Source: Leyella stercorea
Lineage (GTDB): Bacteria; Bacteroidota; Bacteroidia; Bacteroidales; Bacteroidaceae
Assembly (NCBI RefSeq): GCF_021531355.1
Contig: NZ_JADYTS010000006.1
Span: 1 to 64,000 of the forward strand
DNA length: 64,000 nucleotides
Direction of reading: 5' to 3'
In this document: piece after piece, positions 42,526 to 52,816 of the stretch
How the letters are laid out: every line of letters starts with the position of its first letter
Numbering within the stretch: position 1 is the first letter of the stretch
Program-made: the position numbers and the translations under genes
Notes under the pieces: generated by a model
The model's database searches: none
What the model was told of the DNA's origin: nothing
What the model saw: only the letters and a program-made list of their open reading frames with translations

Positions 42526-44871
42526 ATGTATTCATATTCTTGGGACATAGAGACAGGTGGTTTTCTGTTGAATAGCACTCCAATGCAATTCAGCAAGGAA
42601 CCTCGCCCGGTATATAGCAGAGAGCTTGATATATTGGGATTCGATAAATACTGGGATTACGATAAGGATGATTCTGTGCCATTGATGTGGGCAGAAGCAA
42701 ACAATTATATTTATAAGGGTAGACTTGTTGCTCAAACAAAAGGTGGAACATTCTTCACAGCTCCAGTTATAAAACTGATAGAAAGTCCTGAACCTGAAGG
42801 AGTCAAGTTGTCTCCAGTAAATATTGACTTAATGGTATCTAAGAATGAGAAGTTGTTTGAGGCTTTTGTCTCAGATACAATAAAAGGGGTATATAATACA
42901 TATCTGTCTTATAAAAAAAAGGTTGATATATTCCATGTCTCTTATAGCGGTGGAAAAGATAGTGAAGTAGCTTTAGATATTGTACAGAGAGCTTTGCCTC
43001 ATGATTCTTTTGTAGTCATATTTGGAGACACTGGTATGGAATTTCCAGACACTTATAAATCTGTAGAAATAGCTAAGGCTAAATGTAAGAAAAAAGGAAT
43101 AAGGTTTTATGTTGCAAAATCCCATTTAAAACCTATTGATTCATGGAAGAAGTTTGGACCTCCTGCTGCAACGATTAGATGGTGTTGTAGTGTGCATAAG
43201 ACAACTCCACAATTGTTGCTTATAAAAGATATTGTAGGAAAGAATGCTGTTACAGAAATGGCGTTTGTTGGTGTTAGAGCAGATGAAAGTGTAAGGCGTA
43301 GTGCTTATGATTATATATCGTATGGGACAAAACATAAAGGTCAATACAGTTGCAATCCAATATTAATGTGGAGTTCTGCAGAAGTGTATCTTTATATCTA
43401 TGCAAACAAGTTACATTTGAATGAAGCTTACAAACGTGGCAATACGAGAGCTGGATGTTTGGTGTGTCCAATGTCCACAAACAGGAACGATTATCTGAAC
43501 AACTTATGCTATAATGAATCTACACAACCATTGTTAAATATCATTCATGATCTGGATGTGGCTGATAAAGGCAAAGAAGAGCGAATACGAAGCTATATCG
43601 AAAATAATGGTTGGAAAGCAAGAAAGAATGGACGTGACCTGTCAATAGCCCCCAAGGACTATTATGAATCAATAATAGGAAGTAATTTGGTCATTACTTT
43701 CAAAGATGCCAATAATGACTGGTTCCAATGGTTGAAAACTGTAGGAACATACGTTATAGACAAATCTAAGGGTAAGGTAACGATAGATACAAGTGATGGG
43801 CAATATTACGTTGATGTCGTCAAGCTTCAAGAGGGTTATTTACGCATAAGTACTTATAATGATAACACTCCTTCAAGAACTTTGTTCTTAAAGAAACTTA
43901 GAATAGTATGTAGAAAAAGTCATTATTGTGTTTCGTGTCATGTATGTATGGCAAATTGCAAATATGGCAATCTGCATTTTGACGAGGAAGGAAAATTGAC
44001 AATATCAGATAAGTGTATAAAGTGCGGAAAATGTCTGGATATAGATACAGGCTGTTACGTTTATAAATCATTATGGTTATCTAAAGGCTTAGGAAATATG
44101 AATAAGAAAAAATCAATAGACTGCTATGCAGCTCATGGACCAAAGATTGAATGGTTTCAAGAATATGTGAAATTAGGAAACAATTTTAAGATAGAGAACT
44201 CTTTAGGAAACAATCAGGTTCCTGCTTTCAATCGTTTCTTAAGAGATTCTGGTGTTATTATTGGTGACGCAGAAACAAAATTGGGAGTGATGCTTAGAGA
44301 TAGTAATCTTGAGGATAATAATATATGGGCATTAATGCTGGCAAATTTAGCGTACACTCCAGAAGTAGGATGGTATATAAGCCAATTTGGGTTTAATGAA
44401 ATGATAGCTCAAAGTTCAATTGTCAACACTTTAAGTACAACTGAAGGTGTGAGTGCCAGTGCTTTGAAGTCAATACCTGCAGCCTTAAAGCGCATAGCCG
44501 CTTTGCCGTTGAAGCATGTTGGCTTTGGCTTTACTGAAAAGTCTGGTAAAGAGGATGGCGGAGCAAAATTTACTCGCACTCCTTGGCTCACTCCTTCACC
44601 CGAAGTCATTCTCTATAGCCTTTACAAGTTTGCAGAAGCTTGTGACGGATATTACCAGTTCACTATGTCACGCCTTTATGACAGCAACGTGGAGAGTGAT
44701 GGTGTTAGCCCAGTAAGAATATTTGGTATTGAGGAAGAGGAGATGAAGAAGATACTCAAGGGATTGTCGATAAATCATCCTGACTTTATAAGTGTCACAT
44801 TCACTCTTGACCTTGACAATATAAACTTGAGAGAGGACAAGACAGCACATGATGTGCTTGATTTATTTTAG
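42526..44871 (+). CDS. brxP: BrxP-like PAPS-reductase / ferredoxin / DUF4007 fusion
   Basis: 781 residues in three parts. About 100-420: PAPS-reductase-type PP-loop, VSYSGGKDSEVALDIVQ (from ~139), VIFGDTGMEFPDTYKS, TIRWCCSVHKTTPQ and GCLVCPMS, whose cysteines resemble those of the DndC cluster site. About 465-515: two 4Fe-4S ferredoxin motifs, CVSCHVCMANCKYG and CIKCGKCLDIDTGC. About 555-781: DUF4007-like, VPAFNRFLRDSGVI and TPEVGWYISQFGF. Enzymes with this core activate sulfur for DNA phosphorothioation (DndC) or reduce PAPS; a BrxP of this kind defines BREX type 4. Tightly spaced with both neighbours. The substrate here is inferred to be DNA, not shown. Confidence 0.85.
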   Translation: MYSYSWDIETGGFLLNSTPMQFSKEPRPVYSRELDILGFDKYWDYDKDDSVPLMWAEANNYIYKGRLVAQTKGGTFFTAPVIKLIESPEPEGVKLSPVNIDLMVSKNEKLFEAFVSDTIKGVYNTYLSYKKKVDIFHVSYSGGKDSEVALDIVQRALPHDSFVVIFGDTGMEFPDTYKSVEIAKAKCKKKGIRFYVAKSHLKPIDSWKKFGPPAATIRWCCSVHKTTPQLLLIKDIVGKNAVTEMAFVGVRADESVRRSAYDYISYGTKHKGQYSCNPILMWSSAEVYLYIYANKLHLNEAYKRGNTRAGCLVCPMSTNRNDYLNNLCYNESTQPLLNIIHDLDVADKGKEERIRSYIENNGWKARKNGRDLSIAPKDYYESIIGSNLVITFKDANNDWFQWLKTVGTYVIDKSKGKVTIDTSDGQYYVDVVKLQEGYLRISTYNDNTPSRTLFLKKLRIVCRKSHYCVSCHVCMANCKYGNLHFDEEGKLTISDKCIKCGKCLDIDTGCYVYKSLWLSKGLGNMNKKKSIDCYAAHGPKIEWFQEYVKLGNNFKIENSLGNNQVPAFNRFLRDSGVIIGDAETKLGVMLRDSNLEDNNIWALMLANLAYTPEVGWYISQFGFNEMIAQSSIVNTLSTTEGVSASALKSIPAALKRIAALPLKHVGFGFTEKSGKEDGGAKFTRTPWLTPSPEVILYSLYKFAEACDGYYQFTMSRLYDSNVESDGVSPVRIFGIEEEEMKKILKGLSINHPDFISVTFTLDLDNINLREDKTAHDVLDLF

Positions 44872-44897
44872 CAATAAAACTTAAAAAAGCCGATAAT

Positions 44898-47800
44898 ATG
44901 GAAATCTATCGCAAATTTTTTAATATAGACCCCGACTACTTTCCCGCAGTCAACGAGGATGTAATAAAGAAGGAGCCTGATCTTTGGAAGAAATACTATC
45001 CACATGAGACTTTTGTAAAGTTGATAAAACAGATGGTTAATGTTTTGGAGCGCAAGCAGAAACTTAATATTTGGGTGGAAGGTGCTTACGGTACGGGAAA
45101 ATCTCATGCCGTACTTACACTTAAACATCTGCTTGATGCTTCAAATGATGAAGTTGAGGCTTACTTTAAACAATTCAGTCTTGATCAGGACCTTTGCAAC
45201 AAGTTGCTTGCTGTAAAGTCCCAAGGACGTGTTGTTACTGTGCATCGTTATGGTTCCTCAGAGATTCATAGCGATAACGATTTATTTCTTGCCATGCAGG
45301 AAAGTATAGAGAATGCGTTATCTGAAGCAGGAATAACCAACGCTGGTCCCAATGCTCTAAAAGAAGGTATTATAGAATATCTCTCAGACAATGAGAATAA
45401 ACAGAGTTTTGGTGTGTATGTGCAGGGCAGTTACAAGGAATTATTTGCAGGCGACAGCGTTGATGATATTGTGAATTGTCTTAAAGAATACACAGGTCAA
45501 CCTTTGTTGTCGCTTATGAACAAGATATTCCGTGTGGCAAACGAAAAAAACATCAAGGTTTTCACACTCGACAGCTATAAGATGGTTGATTGGATAACAG
45601 AGATTATTCATGCCAACAACTTGAAGGCACTTGTGTTTATATGGGATGAGTTTACGGAGTATTTCAGCAATAACGCCCACCGTCTTACCGGCTTCCAGCG
45701 TATTCTTGATTTCAGCCAAACAGAGCCATTTTGCTTCATACCAGTAACCCATCGTAGTGAGGCTGGCATTGACGATGCTGATTCGGATAAGCCAAAAATC
45801 CTTGGTCGCTTCATAAAGCCGACTTGTATTATTGAATTGCCTGAGAACATGGCTTTTCAATTGATGGGTGCTGCCATGCAGGTTGTTGACGATCCTGTTG
45901 TAAGCAAGGATTGGGGCGATGTTCTGTTCGACCTTGAGGAACGTACTAAAGAGTCGCGCAAACGTATAAAGCAAAGCGCAGGTATTGACGACAAGGAGTT
46001 GCGTGGTATTCTGCCTATACATCCATATGCGGCGTGTTTGCTGAAACATATCTCAGCTTCGTTCGCAAGCAATCAGCGCAGTATGTTCGACTTTATAAAG
46101 AATGGTGGCAATGACGAGTTGATGGGTTTCCAATGGTATATAGACAATTACGGTCCGTATAGTGAGAATCCTTTCTTGACCGTTGACATGCTGTGGGGAT
46201 TCTTTTATGATAATGGCAAGAACGACCTGTCATTGAACATAAGGCAGATACTCGACCGTTATTCAAGTATATCGAAAGATCTGGATGATGAAGAGCGGAA
46301 GGTTTTGAAGGCTGTATTGTTGTTCCAAGCCATGTCATTGAGCGCAGGAGATCAGGTAGAAATATTCTTGCCAAATGAGAAGAACCTCAATCTTTCGTTT
46401 GAAGGCTCTGATTTGGAGGATGGACAGGCTGTGAAATGTGCAGAGAAACTTGTACGCGACAAGATAATCTTCAAGAAGAACCTTAAAGATGGCTCCTTTC
46501 TTTACTCTGTTCTTATGGGTGAAATGGATACCGATCAGATTAACAAGAAGAAGGCGGAGTTTGAAGGTCGCACTACAAGCAACCTTATAAAGGGAGAACT
46601 GTTTGAAGATACTATAGATATACCGCAGGATTTGCGTCTGCGTTTCAAGGTGGAATATGCAGCTTGCACCGATTTTGATATAGTTGCAAAGAAGAGTATC
46701 AACAACGCAGCTGACAATCCTCGCCACTTCTATATTGTGGCATGCTTCTCGAAGACTACAAACGAGAGCATATCCATGGTTAAGAAGATAAAAGATATGC
46801 GCGAGAAGAACTCTGATAGCGAGGTTATATTTATAGATCTGGGCAAGACACCGCTTACAGAGGAAAAGTTTGAGGAGTGGGTGACAAATATGGCCACTTC
46901 TTCTTATTATACTGGTAAGGACAAAGCACAGGCTGTACAATATAATCAATACGCCAACGGTGTCTTGACGGAATGGCGCAATAATATATGTAAAGGACAG
47001 TTTGTTCTTTATACAAAGGACAATCCTATGGGAGAGACATTCAACAGTATGGATGCCTTAGGGGAAGAATTGCGCACATTCGACCGAAAGCGTTTCCCAT
47101 TGTCTTTGGAGTGCAACTATGCGTCCAAAAGCCCTTGGTGGCTGTCTAACTCACTTGCAAAAGCAACTGAAAACGGAATAGAACGTAAGTTGTCAGGAAC
47201 ACTTACAAACATTACTACTAAGGGTAGATTGAGCGATATGCTTGCAGATGCATGGAGCAATCCTACTTATTGGATAGATCATCCAACCGACCCAATCTCG
47301 CGTATTAAAATAGCACTCAAGGAGTATGTGGATGGAATAATGGAGAGGGAAGGAAGAATCTCGATTCGTACAATATACGAATTCTTGGAGGTAGCTCCAT
47401 ACGGTTTTTTGCCTTGCAATCTGACAGCATTTTTCATAGGTTTCCTTCTGAAGGAATATGTAGACGATAAGTATTCTTGGAGTGATGGACTTTCAAGCGA
47501 CAGCATGACGTTGGAAAAGATGAAAGATATGGTTGAGAAAGTCGTAAAGAACGGCAACACCACCGACCAACGTTATCGCGAACAGTTCATTGTGACAATG
47601 ACTCCAGAGGAAAAGGCTTTCATTGAGGGTACGTCAATGGCATTCGACATAGCTAAGGCAAGTTGCTCTTCTGTGGAGACTGCCCGCGACCGTATACGTG
47701 GAAAGATGAAGCAAAGTCTGTATTTCCCGATATGGACAGTAGTTGAGATTCTTCGTGGTGTGGAATTGAAAACATCTGAGAGTGTTGTAAGAAGCCTTGT

Positions 47801-49076
47801 CGACGGTTATCAAGATTTGGCAAACAATACAACCGAAAAGTCAGATACAGATATTGCTAATACTATTGGTCGTATTTATATAGCTAATCCAAATGCAGCA
47901 GAAGATTTGTGTTCACTTCTTACTGAAGAGAATTGCAAAAAGGGAATGTTGAAATACCTCGACCGCTACAAGGAAGGCGAATTGCCAAAGTTGGCACAGG
48001 CAATAGGCGACAATGGACAATATATCAATTGCTTGAAGAGGAAATTCGATGCAGGCGAGGCTAATTGGGTATGGAAGCGTGAGACTGTTGATCAGCAGAT
48101 AGATGCCGTGATTCTTGAATATAGAATAACCGAGGCTACTGGCAAGTTGCTTGGTTCTTGCAAGAGTTTTAAGGAGGCAATTTGGGGTTGGAAAGAGAAA
48201 ACGGACAACATAAAGATTTCTTATGAAACCATCAAGAATGATGTGGACGACTTGCAACCGTTGCTTGGACTCTTGAAAGATGTTAAGACACAAGGCTCAT
48301 TGCAGGAAGGCAAGAAGCAGTTGTTCCTTGAGCAGATAGAGGACTTTGGCGATATGTTCAATACATTCTACACTTCTCAGTTTGAATTGTTCTGCAAGTC
48401 TTGTGACTTCTATCTTCAGAATCTTAATGACGCAGACAAGGAGAAGGTTTTTGCCAAAATACAAGGTGGATGTTTCTGCATAGACAATGCCACGTATTGT
48501 AATATGGTGGAAAATGTTGTCACTCAATACCGAAAGGAACTCGGTTCCATCCGCTTGAAGAACATATGGAAGGAAAAGACAGGTACTGAATCGCCAAGTA
48601 ATTGGAGCGATGTTTATAAGATGCCTATATTGGCGATGGTATCTGATATGGATATGGCAGAGTGTCGTACTGTATTTGGGATTGTCAACAACCCTAATCC
48701 ATCCGACAAGGATATAGACAAGGCCTTGACATATCTTGTTAAATTCGCCTATTGGGATGAACTTAACGACATAAATGCCAGAAACAAGGCTTTCAAAGCA
48801 AGACTTCTTGGCGATATGGATGTGCTGCTTTCGGATGTGGATGAGGTTCGCAGCTATATAGCCAGCCATTGTACTGAAAAAGCATACAATTGGATAGGCA
48901 ATCCTCAGGTGCAAAAACTCATCGAGAAGTATGCCGAGTCAAGGTATAACTCTACAGGCTGTGAGATGGCTATTCAGAAGATAGATTCGATGGATGCTGA
49001 TGGAGTGAAGAAATATCTGAAGGAACTGATTAGAAACAACATGAAAGTGGGAATTCAGATTATTAAAAACAACTAA
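44898..49076 (+). CDS. brxC: BrxC/PglY-like large P-loop ATPase
   Basis: 1392 residues. The N-terminus MEIYRKFFNIDPDYFPAVNE leads to Walker A WVEGAYGTGKSHAVLTLKHL (about 60) and Walker B ALVFIWDEFTEYFSNNAHR (about 250), typical of the BrxC/PglY ATPases. The rest is helical with no recognised catalytic motif. In BREX systems this ATPase is needed for defence and modification, probably as a DNA-associated assembly factor. Spaced 26 bases after the PAPS-reductase gene and 12 before pglZ. Assigned by size, ATPase motif style and the PglZ neighbour. Confidence 0.82.
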   Translation: MEIYRKFFNIDPDYFPAVNEDVIKKEPDLWKKYYPHETFVKLIKQMVNVLERKQKLNIWVEGAYGTGKSHAVLTLKHLLDASNDEVEAYFKQFSLDQDLCNKLLAVKSQGRVVTVHRYGSSEIHSDNDLFLAMQESIENALSEAGITNAGPNALKEGIIEYLSDNENKQSFGVYVQGSYKELFAGDSVDDIVNCLKEYTGQPLLSLMNKIFRVANEKNIKVFTLDSYKMVDWITEIIHANNLKALVFIWDEFTEYFSNNAHRLTGFQRILDFSQTEPFCFIPVTHRSEAGIDDADSDKPKILGRFIKPTCIIELPENMAFQLMGAAMQVVDDPVVSKDWGDVLFDLEERTKESRKRIKQSAGIDDKELRGILPIHPYAACLLKHISASFASNQRSMFDFIKNGGNDELMGFQWYIDNYGPYSENPFLTVDMLWGFFYDNGKNDLSLNIRQILDRYSSISKDLDDEERKVLKAVLLFQAMSLSAGDQVEIFLPNEKNLNLSFEGSDLEDGQAVKCAEKLVRDKIIFKKNLKDGSFLYSVLMGEMDTDQINKKKAEFEGRTTSNLIKGELFEDTIDIPQDLRLRFKVEYAACTDFDIVAKKSINNAADNPRHFYIVACFSKTTNESISMVKKIKDMREKNSDSEVIFIDLGKTPLTEEKFEEWVTNMATSSYYTGKDKAQAVQYNQYANGVLTEWRNNICKGQFVLYTKDNPMGETFNSMDALGEELRTFDRKRFPLSLECNYASKSPWWLSNSLAKATENGIERKLSGTLTNITTKGRLSDMLADAWSNPTYWIDHPTDPISRIKIALKEYVDGIMEREGRISIRTIYEFLEVAPYGFLPCNLTAFFIGFLLKEYVDDKYSWSDGLSSDSMTLEKMKDMVEKVVKNGNTTDQRYREQFIVTMTPEEKAFIEGTSMAFDIAKASCSSVETARDRIRGKMKQSLYFPIWTVVEILRGVELKTSESVVRSLVDGYQDLANNTTEKSDTDIANTIGRIYIANPNAAEDLCSLLTEENCKKGMLKYLDRYKEGELPKLAQAIGDNGQYINCLKRKFDAGEANWVWKRETVDQQIDAVILEYRITEATGKLLGSCKSFKEAIWGWKEKTDNIKISYETIKNDVDDLQPLLGLLKDVKTQGSLQEGKKQLFLEQIEDFGDMFNTFYTSQFELFCKSCDFYLQNLNDADKEKVFAKIQGGCFCIDNATYCNMVENVVTQYRKELGSIRLKNIWKEKTGTESPSNWSDVYKMPILAMVSDMDMAECRTVFGIVNNPNPSDKDIDKALTYLVKFAYWDELNDINARNKAFKARLLGDMDVLLSDVDEVRSYIASHCTEKAYNWIGNPQVQKLIEKYAESRYNSTGCEMAIQKIDSMDADGVKKYLKELIRNNMKVGIQIIKNN

Positions 49077-49088
49077 TCCTTCATAGTT

Positions 49089-51377
49089 ATGAAATACGAA
49101 GAAGTAATACAGAGAATAGATAAATACAAAGAATCAGACAAACACCAGCCCATTATTGTAGACTTGCCAAATGTGCAAGTCTACAATAAGTTGGTGAAGC
49201 ATTATAATGTCGGTGATAGCATTAATCTTCTAAAGGACGCTTCTTTGTTTTGTAAGGAAGAAAGCCTACCAGTAATGGACAAGCTGCTATACAGTTTGTC
49301 CACTATGGATGGTATGATTTTTCTCACAGGTTTGTCGTTTTACCTTAGATTGCAAGGGGAGAAAACCTTACAGAGTAGTCTTAGGTCTATGCTTGATTTG
49401 TCGTGTCGTGGAAAACTTGTAGTTCTCACACTTGATTGTTTGGATGTGCTTTGCAGGATGGATTCGCGTTTTGCGTCTTCTGGAAAAATATCTATTGTTG
49501 ATGGTGAAAAGACATTGTCCATAACACTTTGCTTTGTGCGTCCCAAACTGTCAAATTCTGTACCCGTTTCTATAAAGGGTATAAACAATCTTTCTAAGCT
49601 TGTGAATATTCTTGAGGACAACGAGGATGGTGTTGTCAGCATTATAACAAACAAGGCAAAGAATGAATTTCCCAACTCAATGTATGATATAGAAGAGTAT
49701 TCATCGGAATATCAAGTTCTGAAGGAGCGTTTTGCTGAATTCTGCTACATTGACAAAGAATTGGGCACAGACGAGCAATGGGCTTGCTTGCTAAAGGAGT
49801 TGGGTGATACTTTTGATACTTGGAGCGAATTTGTGATTTCGAAATTTGGCGGAGAGCAAAACCTTGCCAATGCTATAAGTGGCTTCGCAGACTTTGATAA
49901 GATGAAACGTTGGTACTATTTTCTTGCTTTGCGTATAAGTGGAGCTAAGGGGAATGATTACTTGTCGTATGTTGTGTCAAAATCACAGACATTCAAGGAT
50001 TTCATAACCAAGTCGTTTGATGCTTTGCTGGATTTCTCTGTTAATAATTCCGACTTCTCTCATCTGTATGAAGAGCGAAAATACATCATCTCAAAGATGA
50101 GGGAGTATACCGACGAATTGGATTGTTATTGCAAGCAAGTGTATGAGAAGCAAGATAAGGGCATATACTATCTGACCGATAACACCAGACGAGAAAAGGA
50201 AATGGTTGTGGAATTAATTGCCAAGTACAAATATTCCATGGAGACATTAAATAATGTTTTGTTGGTTGTCTACTCTGATTTGGCTAAATATCTCAAACCA
50301 TACAATTACAAAAAAAATTATCTTAATAGGTACTTCTCATTGTATAAATATTGTAAACTGACAAATTGCATTACTGACGAAATGAGAGAAATGGTGCAGG
50401 AACAGTCTGTCAAAAGAGATTATAATGTTCTTTTGCAACCACGGTCATTGTATATTGATAAATTGAATAAGAAGGCCGAAGAAACTGTCTTGTATTTTAT
50501 TGATGCAATGGGAGCTGAGTATATGGCATTTATTCAAAACAAATGTTATGAGGCAGAGCTTGACTTGTATGCAGACATCTCGCGATGCGATTTACCATCA
50601 ATAACTTCTTACAATAAGGAGTTTGTTGATGAGTTTGATGATGCCGGTTGTAAGGTTTATAGTCGTAAGGAACTTGACGAATTGAAGCATGGTGGTGTTG
50701 AATCATATAATTATGAAACAACAAAATTGCCAATCCATATTGTTAAGGAGCTTGACATATTGAACGAACTTGTTGAACAACTGAAGACTTTGCAGAAAGA
50801 ACAAACTGCTTATGTCATTTCCGATCATGGCACATCGCGTCTTGCAGTAATATCCGAAACTGAGAACAAATGGGAAATGTCGGAAAAGGGCGTGCATTCT
50901 GGACGCTGCTGCCCAAAGACCGATATTGATGAGAAACCACAATTTGCCGCTGAAGAAAATTGCTTTTGGTGTCTTGCTAATTATGACAGATTTCGTGGCG
51001 GACGAAAAGCTTCTGTTGAGGTGCATGGTGGAGCAACAATTGAAGAGGTGGCTGTGCCTGTGATTACAGTAAGAAAGACAAACAAGGTCATAACTTGCAG
51101 ACTAACTGACAATAAGCCAATAATGGTGAGCTTCAAGAAAAAGGCAAAACTCCGACTGTTTGTTGATGTGAAGTCCGAAGACCTGGTTATCTCCGTGAAT
51201 GGCGTGTATTATGTTTTGACTATGACAGATGTCGATTATCAGTATATGGCGGAAATGCCAGAAGTTAAGACTGCAGGAAAATACAGGTTTGATGTTTACA
51301 AGGATGAGGCTATTATTGCTAAAGACTTGGAATTTGAGGTAAAGAAAGAGGGAGCTTCTGAACGTAAATTCTTTTAA
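49089..51377 (+). CDS. pglZ: PglZ-family protein (alkaline phosphatase superfamily)
   Basis: 762 residues. The PglZ domain begins near residue 460 with VLYFIDAMGAEYMAFIQ; TAYVISDHGTSRLAVIS (about 573) gives the second Asp-His metal pair, followed by RCCPKTD, FWCLANYDRFRGG and VEVHGGATIEEVAVPVI. PglZ is the hallmark of BREX loci and is usually a putative metal-dependent phosphatase or nuclease. The N-terminal 450 residues are helical and the last 90 form a small beta-rich tail. Twelve bases after the ATPase gene and 11 before brxL. Confidence 0.9.
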   Translation: MKYEEVIQRIDKYKESDKHQPIIVDLPNVQVYNKLVKHYNVGDSINLLKDASLFCKEESLPVMDKLLYSLSTMDGMIFLTGLSFYLRLQGEKTLQSSLRSMLDLSCRGKLVVLTLDCLDVLCRMDSRFASSGKISIVDGEKTLSITLCFVRPKLSNSVPVSIKGINNLSKLVNILEDNEDGVVSIITNKAKNEFPNSMYDIEEYSSEYQVLKERFAEFCYIDKELGTDEQWACLLKELGDTFDTWSEFVISKFGGEQNLANAISGFADFDKMKRWYYFLALRISGAKGNDYLSYVVSKSQTFKDFITKSFDALLDFSVNNSDFSHLYEERKYIISKMREYTDELDCYCKQVYEKQDKGIYYLTDNTRREKEMVVELIAKYKYSMETLNNVLLVVYSDLAKYLKPYNYKKNYLNRYFSLYKYCKLTNCITDEMREMVQEQSVKRDYNVLLQPRSLYIDKLNKKAEETVLYFIDAMGAEYMAFIQNKCYEAELDLYADISRCDLPSITSYNKEFVDEFDDAGCKVYSRKELDELKHGGVESYNYETTKLPIHIVKELDILNELVEQLKTLQKEQTAYVISDHGTSRLAVISETENKWEMSEKGVHSGRCCPKTDIDEKPQFAAEENCFWCLANYDRFRGGRKASVEVHGGATIEEVAVPVITVRKTNKVITCRLTDNKPIMVSFKKKAKLRLFVDVKSEDLVISVNGVYYVLTMTDVDYQYMAEMPEVKTAGKYRFDVYKDEAIIAKDLEFEVKKEGASERKFF

Positions 51378-51388
51378 AAAAAGGAAGT

Positions 51389-52816
51389 ATGGAAAGTAAA
51401 CTTAAAGAATATTTCGATGATATGGTAGTGTTTAAGGATTTGAAGGAAAGCAATTTCTTCAAGGACTTAAAGCTCCCATCGTTTCTTCGCGACTGGCTTC
51501 TCAAGATGTTTGAGAACGAAGACGGTAAGTTTGATGTTGAAGAGGTTACAGATTTCGTGAGAACTTACATACCGTCTAAGACAGAGTGGATAGGCATTAA
51601 GAATCGCATAGTCGTAGAAAATGAACGTGTGAAATTACTTACGCGAATATCTGTTGACATAAATATCACAACTCATGAGGTGTCGTTTGCTTTGCCTGAC
51701 TTTGGACTTGGCAACAAGGAGACAATAATAGATTCCAACGTGTGGGATGATTGCAAGGACGAATTGGTGAAAGCTAAAGAGACATGGGGAGTTGTGGAAC
51801 TGGGCTATCGTTATCCGGAAGGCAAGATAAAGGGCAAAATAAAACTCCTTAGTTTCCAGAACTTCTGTCCTTACGAGATTGATGTTGACTATTATAAAGA
51901 TGTAAGAAAGGAGTTTTCGGTGCATGAATGGATAGATGTTCTTCTCGGTGCTATTGACTATAATGCCTCAGGATATGAGAACGAACACCAGAAACTATCT
52001 ATGTTGACACGTTTGCTACCCTTTGTGGAAAAACGACTGAACCTTATAGAACTTGCTCCGAAAGGCACTGGCAAGTCGTATCTTTATGGTGGTGTCAGCC
52101 GTTATGGCTATTTGTCCGCAGGAAAAATGACGCGTGCAAAACTCTTCTATGATTTGGCACGTCGTGAAGAAGGTCTTGTGTTCTATCATGACTATATAGC
52201 TTTTGACGAGATACAGAAAGTTGAGTTTGACAACATAAATGAAATGACACAGACTCTACAGGGATATATGGAACAGGGAACGGTCAAGATAGGCGATAAG
52301 GACGATGTTGCAGACGCTGGTTTTGTGATGCTTGGCAATATTGACGAGGAGAAGATGGATGAATACCAAAATATGTTTGAAGATTTACCTTCTCTCTTTA
52401 GAACGAGTGCGTTGATGGATCGTATTCATGGCTTTGTGAAGGGATGGAATATTCCTCGAATGAATGAGGGCTTGAAGATTTCAGGTTGGGCTTTGAATTC
52501 TGAGTATTTCTCAACTATCATGCACCTGTTGCGTGATGATATTTCCTATCGTGCCATCGTGGACAGAATTGTGGAATATCCTTCTAATGCTGACACGCGA
52601 GACACGGAGGCGATAAAGCGCATAGCTACAGCTTATATGAAACTGCTGTTTCCCAATGTGCGCAATGCCTCTGACATTAAACCGTCTGAGTTTAACACTT
52701 ATTGTTTGACTCCTGCCAGAAAGATGCGCCAGATTATCGTCAAACAGATGGGTATGATTGATTTACAGTATAAAGGGAAAAACGTCCCGACATTTACAAT
52801 TCGTGATTATGAGTAA
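51389..52816 (+). CDS. brxL: Short BrxL-like AAA+ ATPase
   Basis: 475 residues. N-terminal domain (about 1-190), then an AAA+ core: Walker A NLIELAPKGTGKSYLYGGVS (about 224), Walker B LVFYHDYIAFDEIQKVEFD (about 272), sensor-like FVMLGNIDEEKMDE and an arginine-finger-like FRTSALMDRIHGFVKGW. It matches the ATPase half of BrxL, the Lon-like BREX protein, but stops after the lid region (CLTPARKMRQIIVKQMGM) with no room for the C-terminal Lon-like domain of ~680-residue BrxL. The final 8 bases overlap the next gene. In BREX, BrxL acts in blocking phage DNA. Confidence 0.85.
   Translation: MESKLKEYFDDMVVFKDLKESNFFKDLKLPSFLRDWLLKMFENEDGKFDVEEVTDFVRTYIPSKTEWIGIKNRIVVENERVKLLTRISVDINITTHEVSFALPDFGLGNKETIIDSNVWDDCKDELVKAKETWGVVELGYRYPEGKIKGKIKLLSFQNFCPYEIDVDYYKDVRKEFSVHEWIDVLLGAIDYNASGYENEHQKLSMLTRLLPFVEKRLNLIELAPKGTGKSYLYGGVSRYGYLSAGKMTRAKLFYDLARREEGLVFYHDYIAFDEIQKVEFDNINEMTQTLQGYMEQGTVKIGDKDDVADAGFVMLGNIDEEKMDEYQNMFEDLPSLFRTSALMDRIHGFVKGWNIPRMNEGLKISGWALNSEYFSTIMHLLRDDISYRAIVDRIVEYPSNADTRDTEAIKRIATAYMKLLFPNVRNASDIKPSEFNTYCLTPARKMRQIIVKQMGMIDLQYKGKNVPTFTIRDYE

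Noticed and set aside
42526-44871. Reading the PAPS-reductase gene as ordinary sulfate assimilation (cysH)
   Set aside because: Ferredoxin and DUF4007 parts, lack of cysN/cysD neighbours and the PglZ context point to defence.
45441-46049. 202-residue minus-strand frame opposite the BrxC-like gene
   Set aside because: Shadow of the plus-strand gene; no motif, and codon use fits the plus strand.
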